Origin: Chryseobacterium arthrosphaerae
GTDB taxonomy: Bacteria; Bacteroidota; Bacteroidia; Flavobacteriales; Weeksellaceae
Length of the DNA stretch: 64,000 nucleotides
Assembly: GCF_001684965.1 (NCBI RefSeq)
Contig: NZ_MAYG01000012.1
Span: 186,001-250,000, forward strand
Direction of reading: 5' to 3'
Shown here: one piece after another, positions 34,316-42,715 of the stretch
Layout of the letters: every line of letters begins with the position of its first letter
Position numbering within the stretch: the first letter of the stretch is position 1
Made by a program: the position numbers and the translations under genes
The notes under the pieces: generated by a model
Database searches by the model: none
What the model was told of the DNA's origin: nothing
What the model saw: only the letters and a program-made list of their open reading frames with translations

Positions 34316-35170
34316 CTATGCTTTTACCGCTAATAAATTAACCGTTTTGGCAACAGTATCCTGAATTTCTGTTCTTTTTACGATGAAATCTACAAATCCT
34401 TTTTCCTGTAAGAATTCTGAGGTCTGGAAACCTTCCGGTAAATCTCTACCGATGGTCTCACGGATTACTCTTGGCCCTGCAAACCCGATAAGAGCTCCCG
34501 GTTCTGCCATGATGATATCAGCCGTCATAGCAAAAGAAGCTGTGATTCCACCGAATGTAGGGTCACAAAGGTAAGCGATGTATAAAAGACCCGCTTCTGA
34601 AAGCTGAGCCAATTTCGCCTGTACCTTAGCCAGCTGCATCAAAGAATAAGTAGCCTCCTGCATTCTTGCCCCTCCGGACTGACAGATGATCATATACGGA
34701 AGCTTGTGTGCGATACAGTAATCTATTGCTCTTCTGATCTTTTCACCCATTACGGAACCTAAAGATCCTCCGATGAAAGCAAAGTCCATACAGGAAACTA
34801 CCATTTCGGTTCCTTTTACGGTTCCTACGGCATTTCTGATGGAATCCGTAAGCTTGGTTTTAGCTTTTACTTCCTTCAGACGGTCTTTGTAAGGCTTTGT
34901 ATCTTTAAAGTTTAAGATATCAATACTTTCTACATTGGCATCCAGTTCGGTGAATTTACCGCCGTCAAAAAGGATGTCAAAAAATTCCGCACTTCCTATT
35001 CTTACATGAAATCCGTCTTCAGGAGAAACATAATTATTTCTCTTTAGTTCATCATGTTCCACAACTTTTCCTGATGGAGTCTGATGCCATAGGCCCTTGG
35101 GAACGTCCTTTTTTTCATCAGTAGAGGTGGTAATGTTTTTTGCTTTTCTTTTAAACCAGTCGAATGCCAT
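34316..35170 (-). CDS. accD: Acetyl-CoA carboxylase carboxyltransferase subunit beta, zinc-less
   Basis: 284 residues. With AccA it transfers carboxyl from biotin to acetyl-CoA, the first committed step of fatty-acid synthesis. The crotonase-like core is intact: [53 protein letters not shown] and [21 protein letters not shown]. The N-terminal zinc ribbon has lost all four cysteines: [12 protein letters not shown] and [16 protein letters not shown] align with the usual CPxC and CPxCGxH sites. I recall the same loss in other flavobacterial AccD proteins, so it is probably a lineage trait. It is downstream of fbaA with an inverted repeat between. Confidence 0.95.
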   Translation of the reverse strand: MAFDWFKRKAKNITTSTDEKKDVPKGLWHQTPSGKVVEHDELKRNNYVSPEDGFHVRIGSAEFFDILFDGGKFTELDANVESIDILNFKDTKPYKDRLKEVKAKTKLTDSIRNAVGTVKGTEMVVSCMDFAFIGGSLGSVMGEKIRRAIDYCIAHKLPYMIICQSGGARMQEATYSLMQLAKVQAKLAQLSEAGLLYIAYLCDPTFGGITASFAMTADIIMAEPGALIGFAGPRVIRETIGRDLPEGFQTSEFLQEKGFVDFIVKRTEIQDTVAKTVNLLAVKA

Positions 35171-35202
35171 TTTTAAATTGTATTAATGTATAAATGTAAA
35201 AT

Positions 35203-35248
35203 GTATCAATGTAAATGCATTCCTTACGGATCCTTTTTACATTGATAC
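35203..35248. repeat. Perfect 13-bp inverted repeat between fbaA and accD
   Basis: GTATCAATGTAAA (35203-35215) and TTTACATTGATAC (35236-35248), 20-base spacer. Additional related ATGTA/TAATG units extend toward accD (35180-35202). CAAATGTA at 35248-35255 reads TACATTTG on the minus strand, so a promoter for accD may overlap the right arm. Possible operator or leader hairpin. Confidence 0.6.
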
Positions 35249-35260
35249 AAATGTACAGTC

Positions 35261-36331
35261 TTATTTTAAAGTATTTACGTTATTTAAATCTTCAAATGCT
35301 TTTACCAATCTTGCAGAGAAAGTTTCCTCACCTTTTCTTACCCAAACTCTCGGGTCATAGAATTTCTTGTTAGGTTTTTCTTCTCCTTCAGGGTTTCCGA
35401 TTTGAGCTCTTAAATAATCAATATTGTTTACCATATAATCTCTAACGCCTTCTGTATAAGCAAACTGAAGGTCAGTATCGATATTCATTTTGATCACTCC
35501 GTAGTCAATAGCTTCTCTGATCTCTTCTAAAGTAGATCCTGATCCACCGTGGAATACGAAATTAACAGGCTTAGCTGCAGTTCCGAATTTCTCCTGAACA
35601 TATTTCTGAGAGTTGTCAAGGATTTTTGGGGTAAGAACCACATTTCCAGGTTTGTAAACTCCGTGTACGTTACCGAATGCCGCAGCGATGGTAAAGTTAT
35701 CAGAAATAGCCTTTAATTTTTCGTAAGTATACGCTACATCTTCAGGCTGAGTATATAGTTTGGAATTATCAACGTCTGAGTTGTCAACACCGTCTTCTTC
35801 ACCACCTGTTACCCCGATCTCCACTTCAAGAGTCATCTGAAGTTTCGCCATTCTTTCGAAATATTGAGCTGAAATCTCGATGTTTTCTTCCAAAGGCTCT
35901 TCAGAAAGGTCCAACATGTGAGAAGAGTAAAGAGATTTTCCTGTCTGTCTGAAGAATTCTTCGTTAGCATCCATTAATCCGTCGATCCACGGAAGTAATT
36001 TTTTAGCACAGTGGTCTGTGTGTAAAATTACTGTTGCTCCGTAAGCTTCAGCAAGGGTGTGAATGTGTTTGGCACCTGCGATAGCTCCTAAGATTGCAGA
36101 CTTTTGTCCGTCATTGCTTAATCCTTTTCCTGCATTGAAAGCAGCACCACCGTTTGAAAACTGAATAATTACAGGAGAATTCAATTTCGCTGCAGTTTCC
36201 ATCGTAGCGTTTACGTTGCTTGATCCAATTACGTTTACTGCAGGTAGTGCAAATTTATTTTCTTTAGCATACTGAAAGATATCAGTAACTAACTGGCCTG
36301 TGGCAACTCCTGCCGGAAAAATTCTGCTCAT
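35261..36331 (-). CDS. fbaA: Class II fructose-bisphosphate aldolase
   Basis: 356 residues, class IIA length. Cleaves fructose-1,6-bisphosphate in glycolysis and condenses triose phosphates in gluconeogenesis; zinc-dependent. Zinc ligands are visible in VILHTDHCAKK, in LEVEIGVTGGEEDG, in FGNVHGVYKPGNV and in FVFHGGSGSTLEEI. Phosphate-binding GGSGS and KMNIDTDLQFA are also present. The gene is followed by accD on the same strand with about 90 bases between, and its own promoter must lie in the 70-base gap to nadK. Confidence 0.97.
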   Translation of the reverse strand: MSRIFPAGVATGQLVTDIFQYAKENKFALPAVNVIGSSNVNATMETAAKLNSPVIIQFSNGGAAFNAGKGLSNDGQKSAILGAIAGAKHIHTLAEAYGATVILHTDHCAKKLLPWIDGLMDANEEFFRQTGKSLYSSHMLDLSEEPLEENIEISAQYFERMAKLQMTLEVEIGVTGGEEDGVDNSDVDNSKLYTQPEDVAYTYEKLKAISDNFTIAAAFGNVHGVYKPGNVVLTPKILDNSQKYVQEKFGTAAKPVNFVFHGGSGSTLEEIREAIDYGVIKMNIDTDLQFAYTEGVRDYMVNNIDYLRAQIGNPEGEEKPNKKFYDPRVWVRKGEETFSARLVKAFEDLNNVNTLK

Positions 36332-36401
36332 GTTTTGCTTTTTATTATAAAATTATTAGGTGTTTTAATTTCGTGTAAAGGTAATCATTTTTAAGAAATT
36401 A

Positions 36402-37268
36402 CTAATTTCTTTTGTCCCGTCCCCAAAGCAGCTTCTGACGGATGGTTTCGTAAAAGCTCAAACTGTTGGGCTGAACCAGAAGAAGCTGAAATGATGCCTT
36501 TCTGATAATGATTTCTTTATCCGTTTCAATATGGATCAGTCTGGAGTCCAGGGAAAGGGAATATTGTGGTACCCGGCTTTCCACCCTGAATTTGATTTCC
36601 ACTTTATCATTCACTACTAAAGGTCTCACATTCAGGTTGTGAGGGGCAATAGGTGTGATGACAAAATTTTCGTTGTTCGGAGAAATGATGGGTCCGCCAC
36701 AGCTTAAAGAATAGGCGGTAGATCCTGTGGGTGTCGAAATGATAACCCCATCTCCCCAGAATACGTTCAGAAATTCATCATTGATATAAGAATCTACGGT
36801 GATCATGGAAGTGGTTTCTTTCCTGGAAACGGTGACGTCGTTCAGGGCGTAAGGAAAAGCTCCTTCCAGTTCCGGAGATACGACTTCTATGACGGAACGG
36901 CGGCTTGTCTTTACATTTCCTTTTAAGATGGAATCCAGCTCTTTGAAAGCTTCCTCCTTCGTAAAGAATGCCAGAAATCCAAGCCTTCCTGTATTCACTC
37001 CCACCACCGGAATTTCAAGATCTTCAATGAACGTTAAAGAGTTTACAATGGTTCCGTCCCCACCGAAGGTGAAGAACAGATCTACTTCTTTATCCAGAAG
37101 GTCCTGCTTGCAGTTGAAGGTTTCGAAGATCTTTGAAAACTGAAGCGCTTCAGCCATTTCATCATACAGGACGGATTTTACACCTCTGGTTTCAAGTTCA
37201 GAGATAAACTTGCTTAAATATAAAAAAGTATCAAGATCCTTTTTCTGTGAATATATGGCTGCCTTCAT
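36402..37268 (-). CDS. nadK: NAD kinase
   Basis: 288 residues. Phosphorylates NAD to NADP using ATP in the cytoplasm. The GGDGT motif (FFTFGGDGTIVNSL), GVNTGRLGFLAFF, the glycine-rich WGDGVIISTPTGSTAYSLSCGGPII and the late ITPIAPHNLNVRPLV are all characteristic. Length is typical. Start codon is one base after the stop of the CBS gene, so the two are cotranscribed; this CBS-nadK order is common in Bacteroidota. Confidence 0.97.
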   Translation of the reverse strand: MKAAIYSQKKDLDTFLYLSKFISELETRGVKSVLYDEMAEALQFSKIFETFNCKQDLLDKEVDLFFTFGGDGTIVNSLTFIEDLEIPVVGVNTGRLGFLAFFTKEEAFKELDSILKGNVKTSRRSVIEVVSPELEGAFPYALNDVTVSRKETTSMITVDSYINDEFLNVFWGDGVIISTPTGSTAYSLSCGGPIISPNNENFVITPIAPHNLNVRPLVVNDKVEIKFRVESRVPQYSLSLDSRLIHIETDKEIIIRKASFQLLLVQPNSLSFYETIRQKLLWGRDKRN

Positions 37269-37269
37269 G

Positions 37270-37923
37270 TTATATTTCTATGAATTTTTGGAAAAAACCA
37301 AATCGGTCTTTAAACAGATCGGTTTTCTCATCAGAATAGTATTTTTCTACAATTCTGTAATCGTACCGGTCAAAAGTAGAGTCTATCGAGGCCAGATTTT
37401 CATTGCTGATCTTAATGGTAATGTGGATCACCTCGTCAGACATAAAGCTTATGAACCCTCCGTAAAATTTTGAGTTGTTGCTCTCTATAATATTGGCAAT
37501 CTCCGTCATGGAGTATTTTCTGGCCGGTGTTTCTATCGTAAGGATAGCGCCTGACTCTGAAAATAAAGGATAGCGGGACAGGTCCTGGAAAATATCTTCG
37601 CAGGTAATATACCCCAGATATTTTTCATTCTTGTTGATTACCGGGATCACATTGGAACTGAACGTATAAAACAGACGGATACTGTCCATAATATTGTTGT
37701 CTTCCAGAATCGCAAAACGTTCGATCTGATGCTCAAGGTCCTTCAGTGTTCCGCCATCTTCTTCATAAAGAAAGTCTTTGGCAAGCGCTCCATAGAAGTG
37801 ATGGGATTTTTTGATGAAAATATGGGAATATCCAAAGTCCTCCAACATATTTCTGGCCGATTCTATGGAATCAGACAGGCTAAAACACGGGAAGTCTTTT
37901 GAGATATAGTCCTTGATAAACAT
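37270..37923 (-). CDS. CBS-domain protein
   Basis: 217 residues. Two CBS motifs span about residues 1-120 (SDSIESARNMLEDFGYSHIFI..., NNIMDSIRLFYTFSSNVIPVINKNEKYLGYITCEDI). A C-terminal region of about 90 residues (GAILTIETPARKYSMTEIANII...) resembles the ACT-like extension seen after CBS pairs in Bacteroidota. CBS pairs bind adenosyl ligands such as AMP, ATP or SAM. Placed directly before nadK, it may sense the nucleotide pool (inference). Confidence 0.85.
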   Translation of the reverse strand: MFIKDYISKDFPCFSLSDSIESARNMLEDFGYSHIFIKKSHHFYGALAKDFLYEEDGGTLKDLEHQIERFAILEDNNIMDSIRLFYTFSSNVIPVINKNEKYLGYITCEDIFQDLSRYPLFSESGAILTIETPARKYSMTEIANIIESNNSKFYGGFISFMSDEVIHITIKISNENLASIDSTFDRYDYRIVEKYYSDEKTDLFKDRFGFFQKFIEI

Positions 37924-38008
37924 TGTGCTAATTTATAAAAAATTAAATGAAACTTTTTCTGAAATCACCACTTTTTTTAAACTCAAATAAAAAAAATGGC
38001 TCTAAAAT

Positions 38009-38037
38009 TTGTTTGTAAAGAAAAAAAAGGTACCTTT
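38009..38037 (+). promoter_or_regulatory. Orphan consensus promoter
   Basis: TTG at 38009-38011, 18-base spacer, TACCTTTG at 38030-38037. It matches the -33/-7 consensus as well as the 2062-2093 promoter does. No plus-strand gene follows; a hairpin with a T tract ends the transcript about 70 bases later. Confidence 0.55.
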
Positions 38038-38042
38038 GTCGC

Positions 38043-38113
38043 CTTTCATTTTTACTTTTTATTAGATTTATTTCAAACTGCACTGTCTACTAAGGACATA
38101 TGCAGTTTTTTTA
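38043..38113 (+). ncRNA. Candidate small RNA gene
   Basis: About 70 nt, bounded by the orphan promoter and an intrinsic terminator. The terminator stem is AAACTGCA-C-TGTC (38075-38087) with GACA-TA-TGCAGTTT (38095-38108), followed by TTTT and ATTTT. The first 30 bases are unstructured and U-rich (CTTTCATTTTTACTTTTT). It lies between the CBS gene and the SpoU gene, both on the opposite strand; its 3' end reaches the stop region of the latter. No conserved family recognised; evidence is the promoter-terminator pair only. Confidence 0.4.
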
Positions 38114-38641
38114 TTTTAGGGCTTTGGCAAACTCCCACATCACAATTCCTGCACATACACTTACATTCAGAGAATGCTTGGTTCCAAGCTGTGGAATTTC
38201 CAGAAATACATCAATATTCGGCAGAACTTCATCACTGATTCCTTCTACCTCATTTCCCAAAATCAGCGCATATTTTTTCGAATGATCAATGGTAAAATCA
38301 GTAATCAGCCGGCTGCCGGTAGTCTGCTCAATACCTATAATTTCGTATCCTTTGCTTTTCAGATCTGCGATGGCATTGTTGGTTTCTTCTTCATGAGACC
38401 AGTCTACACTTTCCGTAGCGCCCAGTGCTGCTTTGTGTATTTCACGGTGAGGAGGCTGTGGCGTAATCCCGCAGAGGATTATTTTTTCAATCAGAAAAGC
38501 ATCGGCCGTTCTGAATGCTGCACCCACATTGTGCATACTTCTGATATTATCTAAAATGATGACCAGTGGAATTTTTTCAACCTTCTTAAATGTTTCTACA
38601 TCTATCCTGTTGAGCTCTTCCAGTTTTAGTTTCTGTACCAA
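38111..38641 (-). CDS. TrmH/SpoU-family RNA 2'-O-ribose methyltransferase
   Basis: 176 residues, SPOUT fold. The knot motifs are all present: LVIILDNIRSMHNVGAAFRTADAF (motif 1, with the Asn-Arg pair), LILGNEVEGIS (motif 2) and IPQLGTKHSLNVSVCAGIVMWE (motif 3). It has no extra N-terminal RNA-binding domain, so it is the minimal type, and the modified nucleotide cannot be told. It is followed after 5 bases by the YwqK-like gene upstream on the same strand (38647). Confidence 0.9.
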   Translation of the reverse strand: MVQKLKLEELNRIDVETFKKVEKIPLVIILDNIRSMHNVGAAFRTADAFLIEKIILCGITPQPPHREIHKAALGATESVDWSHEEETNNAIADLKSKGYEIIGIEQTTGSRLITDFTIDHSKKYALILGNEVEGISDEVLPNIDVFLEIPQLGTKHSLNVSVCAGIVMWEFAKALK

Positions 38642-38646
38642 TTGTA

Positions 38647-39267
38647 TTATTTTGTTGAGATTAATTTTCCGTCTTTATAGACCTCTGTTTTTTCTATGCT
38701 TCCGTCTTCACGGTAATGCACTCTGTTGCCGTTCCATTTATCATTCACGAATTCGGTTTCACGTTGTACCTTTCCGGACGGGTAGAATGCTTTCCATTTT
38801 CCGGTGGCAATTCCGTTTTCATACTGTCCTATCTGTTTTACGGATTTTCCGTCTTCATGAAATAGTTTGGTTTCACCATGCAGTTTGGCAAATTTATAAT
38901 GAGAAATTTCTTCTACTTTTCCGGAAGGGGAATAAAATGTGCCGATAAAGCTGTTGTCATAAATATTCTTCTCACCGTTGGTGTATACTTCCTTGCCGGT
39001 CATGGTTCCGTTTTTATCATAGTAGTTCCATTCCTTTACTTTGAAGTCTTTTTTATATTCTCCCTTTGCGTGTAATTTTCCGTTTTCATGATAGAAAACC
39101 GCATCACCGTCCCGTTTGCCTTTTTTCCATTCTACAATATTTTTTACCTGTCCGTTATCGAAGAATTCTTTACAGGATCCTTCCTGCAGTCCGTCTTTAT
39201 ATCCGCAGGGTTTCTGCGCCCATACAAGGGCAGATGCTGAAATGAATAGTAGAAGAATGTATTTCAT
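38647..39267 (-). CDS. MORN-repeat protein, YwqK antitoxin-like
   Basis: 206 residues with the signal peptide MKYILLLFISASALVWAQ, then about seven MORN_2-type repeats. Examples are EFFDNGQVKNIVEWKKGKRDG, VFYHENGKLHAKGEYK and KAFYPSGKVQRETEFVNDKW, written here as examples of the YxxNGxxxxxxxYxxGxxxG pattern. The repeats give a beta-sheet strip and are often annotated 'toxin-antitoxin system YwqK family antitoxin', but nothing here is a toxin. Probably periplasmic. It precedes the SpoU gene by 5 bases and is divergent from the carboxypeptidase-like gene. Confidence 0.8.
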   Translation of the reverse strand: MKYILLLFISASALVWAQKPCGYKDGLQEGSCKEFFDNGQVKNIVEWKKGKRDGDAVFYHENGKLHAKGEYKKDFKVKEWNYYDKNGTMTGKEVYTNGEKNIYDNSFIGTFYSPSGKVEEISHYKFAKLHGETKLFHEDGKSVKQIGQYENGIATGKWKAFYPSGKVQRETEFVNDKWNGNRVHYREDGSIEKTEVYKDGKLISTK

Positions 39268-39322
39268 AGCTATTTTTATTTCAAAAATAGTAAAATACTT
39301 ATATTTGACTCAAAAATATACT

Positions 39323-39922
39323 ATGAAAAAATTATTCATGTTATTGATATTCATGATGGCTTTTGTGTCTTCCAATGCACAGAACACTTACTATCCACAG
39401 GCTTTTTTTGATAAAAAACTGGCCAGGGATATGCTTGGATTCGGGAATTCTACCATAGAAGGGGTTGCTTCTACCAAACAGAAAAACAACTGGGGAATCA
39501 AACCATTGCTGGGCCAGAAACACTATGCCCCTAAAGGGACCGTTGTTATGCTTTTTCCTGTAACGCCCTATTTTGACGAGTTTTACAACATGAGAAAAAA
39601 GTATGAAAATAAAAAAACTACGGTATACATGTCTGAAGAAGCTTTTAAATACAGAGTAGAAGCCTTAACGGATGATCATGGAAGATTTAAGTTTGAAAAA
39701 TTAAAACCGGGGAAATATTATCTTGAAACCATTGTAAATTTTACTGCCACGGCAAGTTATCAAAAGCAAACAGGAACTTCAGATGCCTATAACGGCTATG
39801 GGGCATATCTTTACTCTACTCCCATATACAGTACATTTTTTTATGGCTACGACGCAGCCAACAGGGAAAGTAAATTTGTAGAGATAAAGCAAGACGGCGA
39901 ATTAAAAGAAATCAACCTTTAA
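39323..39922 (+). CDS. Secreted protein with carboxypeptidase-regulatory-like segment
   Basis: 199 residues from ATG 39323, chosen for its signal peptide MKKLFMLLIFMMAFVSSNAQ; the frame is open for about 200 bases upstream but the divergent gene lies there. The segment ALTDDHGRFKFEKLKPGKYYLET is characteristic of the carboxypeptidase-D regulatory-like (Greek-key beta) fold. The remainder (GTVVMLFPVTPYFDEFYN, YDAANRESKFVEIKQ) is unknown. Probably periplasmic. TATATTTG at 39300-39307 is a -7 candidate 15 bases before the start. It ends in a terminator. Confidence 0.7.
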   Translation: MKKLFMLLIFMMAFVSSNAQNTYYPQAFFDKKLARDMLGFGNSTIEGVASTKQKNNWGIKPLLGQKHYAPKGTVVMLFPVTPYFDEFYNMRKKYENKKTTVYMSEEAFKYRVEALTDDHGRFKFEKLKPGKYYLETIVNFTATASYQKQTGTSDAYNGYGAYLYSTPIYSTFFYGYDAANRESKFVEIKQDGELKEINL

Positions 39923-39936
39923 AAGGTTGATTTTTT
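39910..39936 (+). terminator. Intrinsic terminator overlapping the stop of 39323-39922
   Basis: AATCAACCTT (39910-39919) and AAGGTTGATT (39923-39932) with the TAA stop in the three-base loop, then TTTT. Confidence 0.75.
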
Positions 39937-40813
39937 ATTTTCTGATCATAATCTGATGTACGTTTTTCTCAATATTCTGAGCCAGTGTCTCCATGGGGAT
40001 ATCGTTCTCATCATTGTTGAAAGGATCTTCAATTTCTTCGGCAATAAGCTCCAGACTCATCAGCACATAATATACGAAAACCGTAAGCGGAATCATAAAA
40101 AGGCCGATCGTGATGACATAGGCAATGGGCAAAGCAAAAACGTAGAGAATGATAAATTTCTTGATAAACGATGAATAGGAATAAGGAATAGGGGTGTTTT
40201 TTATTCTTTCACAGCCTCCGCATACATCCAGAAATCCGGAAAGCTGGGTGTCTAAATACAGCATTTCGATTTCTGAGATCTTTCCTTCTTTTTTCAGCAT
40301 ATTCAGTTTATGGTTCAAAAGAATGATCATTTCACTGGGACCGTGGTTTTTCAACGACTTTTCAATTTCGGAATAATCTTCATCCAGAGCCAGTCTTGTA
40401 GATTCTTTAGACAGGTGCTTGGCCAGAAAGTGCGGGAAAAATTTCAGATATCTTGCGATCTGTTCCGCATCCTGACGGTTATCACCAAGAATGGTATTGA
40501 TTTTAATCGCAAAATTCCTAGTATCATTCACCAGCTTTCCCCAAAGTTTTCTGCCTTCCCACCATCTGTCGTAAGCCGTATTTGTTCTGAATACCAGCAA
40601 AAGAGAAAGTACGAAGCCCAGCAGAGAGTGAATCATTCCCACATTGCTGATTCCTGATTTTGAAGTAAGATGAAGGTATTCTACTTCCAGATACTGAATT
40701 CCCCAAGAATACAATCCTACAAGAAGCATACTCGGAAAAAGAATTTTCAGGGTATCGCTTTTGTGTAAACTGAAAAGGATTTTAAGAAAATGTTTGGTAT
40801 TGTAGACTCGCAT
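39935..40813 (-). CDS. Bestrophin-family ion channel
   Basis: 292 residues from ATG 40813 (MRVYNTKHFLKILFSLHKSDT), the usual start context of the family; the frame is open to 40864. Bestrophins are pentameric anion or cation channels. Family features are LLVFRTNTAYDRWWEGRKLWGKLVNDTRN, the C-terminal pore-lining IPIPYSYSS-like segment (here NTPIPYSYSSFIKKFIILY) and the acidic EIEDPFNNDENDIPMETL ring residues. It has four membrane helices and is probably inner membrane. CAAATATA at 40831-40838 reads TATATTTG (-7) upstream on this strand. Confidence 0.92.
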   Translation of the reverse strand: MRVYNTKHFLKILFSLHKSDTLKILFPSMLLVGLYSWGIQYLEVEYLHLTSKSGISNVGMIHSLLGFVLSLLLVFRTNTAYDRWWEGRKLWGKLVNDTRNFAIKINTILGDNRQDAEQIARYLKFFPHFLAKHLSKESTRLALDEDYSEIEKSLKNHGPSEMIILLNHKLNMLKKEGKISEIEMLYLDTQLSGFLDVCGGCERIKNTPIPYSYSSFIKKFIILYVFALPIAYVITIGLFMIPLTVFVYYVLMSLELIAEEIEDPFNNDENDIPMETLAQNIEKNVHQIMIRK

Positions 40814-40947
40814 AAATTTACTTATTACCACAAATATAAAATAAAGTAAGGAAGTCTGAAGCATGAAGCAGGAGGTTATTGAAGCCGAAGAGGAGATTTA
40901 AGTTTTCTATAAAAATGATTTTTATGGAGTGACATTTATAGGGTTTG

Positions 40948-41000
40948 CAGGCAGAGAGGAGATCTCCTGCATCCTTCTTCCGGCCTCCGCTTCTTTTAAT
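40948..41000. repeat. GA/CT-rich imperfect palindrome between bestrophin and cupin genes
   Basis: GCAGAGAGGAGATCTCCTGC (40949-40968) is a short palindrome, followed by ATCCTTCTTCCGGCCTCCGCTTC. Related pieces occur at about 1938-1976, 31071-31105, 41938-41985, 55681-55714 and 56750-56827. Confidence 0.4.
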
Positions 41001-41059
41001 CTTAATTTTCGCAGTTTTCAAAAAAATACTATTTTTATTTCGCATTAAATACAAAGTAC

Positions 41060-41938
41060 ATGATCCTCGAAAACGTAGATGTTGTAAATGATATCAGTAA
41101 AGAAGATTTTCAGAAGAACTATTTCAAAAAGCAGAAACCTCTTTTGATCAGGAATTTTGCAAGTCGCTGGGATGCCTTCGATAAATGGAATCTGGCTTAT
41201 ATCCGTGAAAAAGCGGGCGATCAGGAAGTTCCGCTGTATGACAACAAACCTGCTGATGCGGCAAAAAGTTCTGATGCCCCGGTTACGAATATGAAGATGA
41301 AAGAGTATATAGATACCATAAAGTCTAAACCTTCAGACCTGCGTATCTTCTTCTATATCATTACAGACAGGCTTCCGGAACTATTGAAAAATTTTACTTA
41401 CCCGGATCTGGGAATCAAGTTTTTTAAAAGGCTTCCGACTTTATTCTTCGGAGGAAGTGAAGCGCATGTACTGATGCATTATGATGTGGATCTTGGAGAT
41501 TTTATGCATATCCACTTTGAAGGGAAGAAGAGAATTCTGTTGTTTGATCAGGAACAGTCACCTTTTTTATATAAAGTTCCGCTGTCCGTTCATACTATTT
41601 ATGATGTAGACTATGAAAACCCGGATTACGAAAAGTTTCCGGCCCTGAAATATGCCAAAGGCTATGAAATTTTCATGGAGCATGGTGATGCCCTGTTTAT
41701 TCCCGGAGCATTCTGGCATTTCAACAGATATCTGGAGCCGGGATTCTCACTCTCACTAAGGGCACTTCCCAATAAGCCGAATGTTTTTGCCAATATGCTG
41801 TATCATGTTTTCATTATGAGATATACAGACAAACTCATGCGTAAGCTTTTTAAAGCCAGGTGGGTAGATTACAAGCAGAAATGGGCCTACAAGAAAAGCT
41901 CCGAGGCACTGGAGAAACATCTGAAGACAGGAAAATAA
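41060..41938 (+). CDS. Cupin-like (JmjC/Cupin_8) domain protein
   Basis: 292 residues, no signal peptide. The pattern KPLLIRNFASRWDAFDKWNLAYI at the N-terminus and HYDVDLGDFMHIHFEGKKRILLFDQEQSP in the middle give the double-stranded beta-helix of Cupin_8. The metal triad is probably HYD (His-x-Asp) plus a distal His in the GDALFIPGAFWHFNRYLEPGFSLSLR segment. Members are Fe(II)/2-oxoglutarate hydroxylase-like proteins; many have unknown substrates. It stands alone, convergent with the GNAT gene at 42061. Confidence 0.85.
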   Translation: MILENVDVVNDISKEDFQKNYFKKQKPLLIRNFASRWDAFDKWNLAYIREKAGDQEVPLYDNKPADAAKSSDAPVTNMKMKEYIDTIKSKPSDLRIFFYIITDRLPELLKNFTYPDLGIKFFKRLPTLFFGGSEAHVLMHYDVDLGDFMHIHFEGKKRILLFDQEQSPFLYKVPLSVHTIYDVDYENPDYEKFPALKYAKGYEIFMEHGDALFIPGAFWHFNRYLEPGFSLSLRALPNKPNVFANMLYHVFIMRYTDKLMRKLFKARWVDYKQKWAYKKSSEALEKHLKTGK

Positions 41939-42060
41939 AGAGGAAGGAAGAAGGAGATTGGGAGCCGGAAGACTCTCACAGCTTAGTATCACTTAAATAC
42001 CTGTTAAAAGATAATAGCAATTACGTGATAATTAGATACTTCCAGTCTTTTGCTTCCCGC

Positions 42061-42591
42061 TTATTTATTAATCAATCCGAAGATTGTTGCATCCACAAAT
42101 TTTCCTTTCTCAAAGAAATAGTCTTTTAAGGTACCTTCCCGGGTGAAGTTTAAAGAAGTTAAAAGCTTTTCAGAGGAAATATTGGCAGGATCAATGAAGG
42201 CATCTATCCGGTGTAGCCTCATGGTTTCAAAACCGTATGTAAGAATAGGAAGAATGGCTTCCTTCATATAATATTGCCTCCAGAATTTTGGGTTGAGTTC
42301 GTAGCCGATTTCTGCCCTGAAATGGTCCCGGTACCAGTTGTGATATCCGCAGGTTCCGATTACTCTTCGTTCCGATTTAAGCTCCAGGGCCCACCGGAAA
42401 CCTTTTCCTTTTTCAAACTCACTGTTGAAGTGCCGGATAATTTGCCGGGAATCGTCCAGTGTTTTAAAGGGAGCCAGATCATAGTATTCCATGACTTCAT
42501 CCAGTGAAAAATATTCAAAAAGGTCTTCAGTATCGCGGGGAGTAAGTTGTCGTAAAATAAGTCTTTCAGTCTCTAAAACAGGAAATTCCAT
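42061..42591 (-). CDS. GNAT-family N-acetyltransferase (RimJ-like)
   Basis: 176 residues starting MEFPVLETERLILRQLTPRDTEDLFEYF, then GTCGYHNWYRDHFRAEIGYELNPKFWRQYYM (acceptor strand and an atypical acetyl-CoA loop), and LHRIDAFIDPANISSEKLL. It resembles the ribosomal-protein and antibiotic acetyltransferase group. Acetyl-CoA donor; acceptor unknown. Paralogous in type to the GNAT at 23507. Convergent with the cupin gene and divergent from mutS. Confidence 0.88.
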   Translation of the reverse strand: MEFPVLETERLILRQLTPRDTEDLFEYFSLDEVMEYYDLAPFKTLDDSRQIIRHFNSEFEKGKGFRWALELKSERRVIGTCGYHNWYRDHFRAEIGYELNPKFWRQYYMKEAILPILTYGFETMRLHRIDAFIDPANISSEKLLTSLNFTREGTLKDYFFEKGKFVDATIFGLINK

Positions 42592-42715
42592 GGGTGATTT
42601 GATTTTATGGTGAAAATACGATTAATTACTGATAAACTAAAGAGCTGTAGGATTACCGTTAAACAATTCCCGAACCCTGAATTTATTTTTTTAAATTTGG
42701 GGCTCATTTTTAACT

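Noticed and set aside
37996..38238. An 80-codon plus-strand open frame at the candidate sRNA
   Set aside because: Its ATG lies upstream of the promoter's -33 element, it runs through the terminator stem into the antisense SpoU gene, and its composition is not protein-like.
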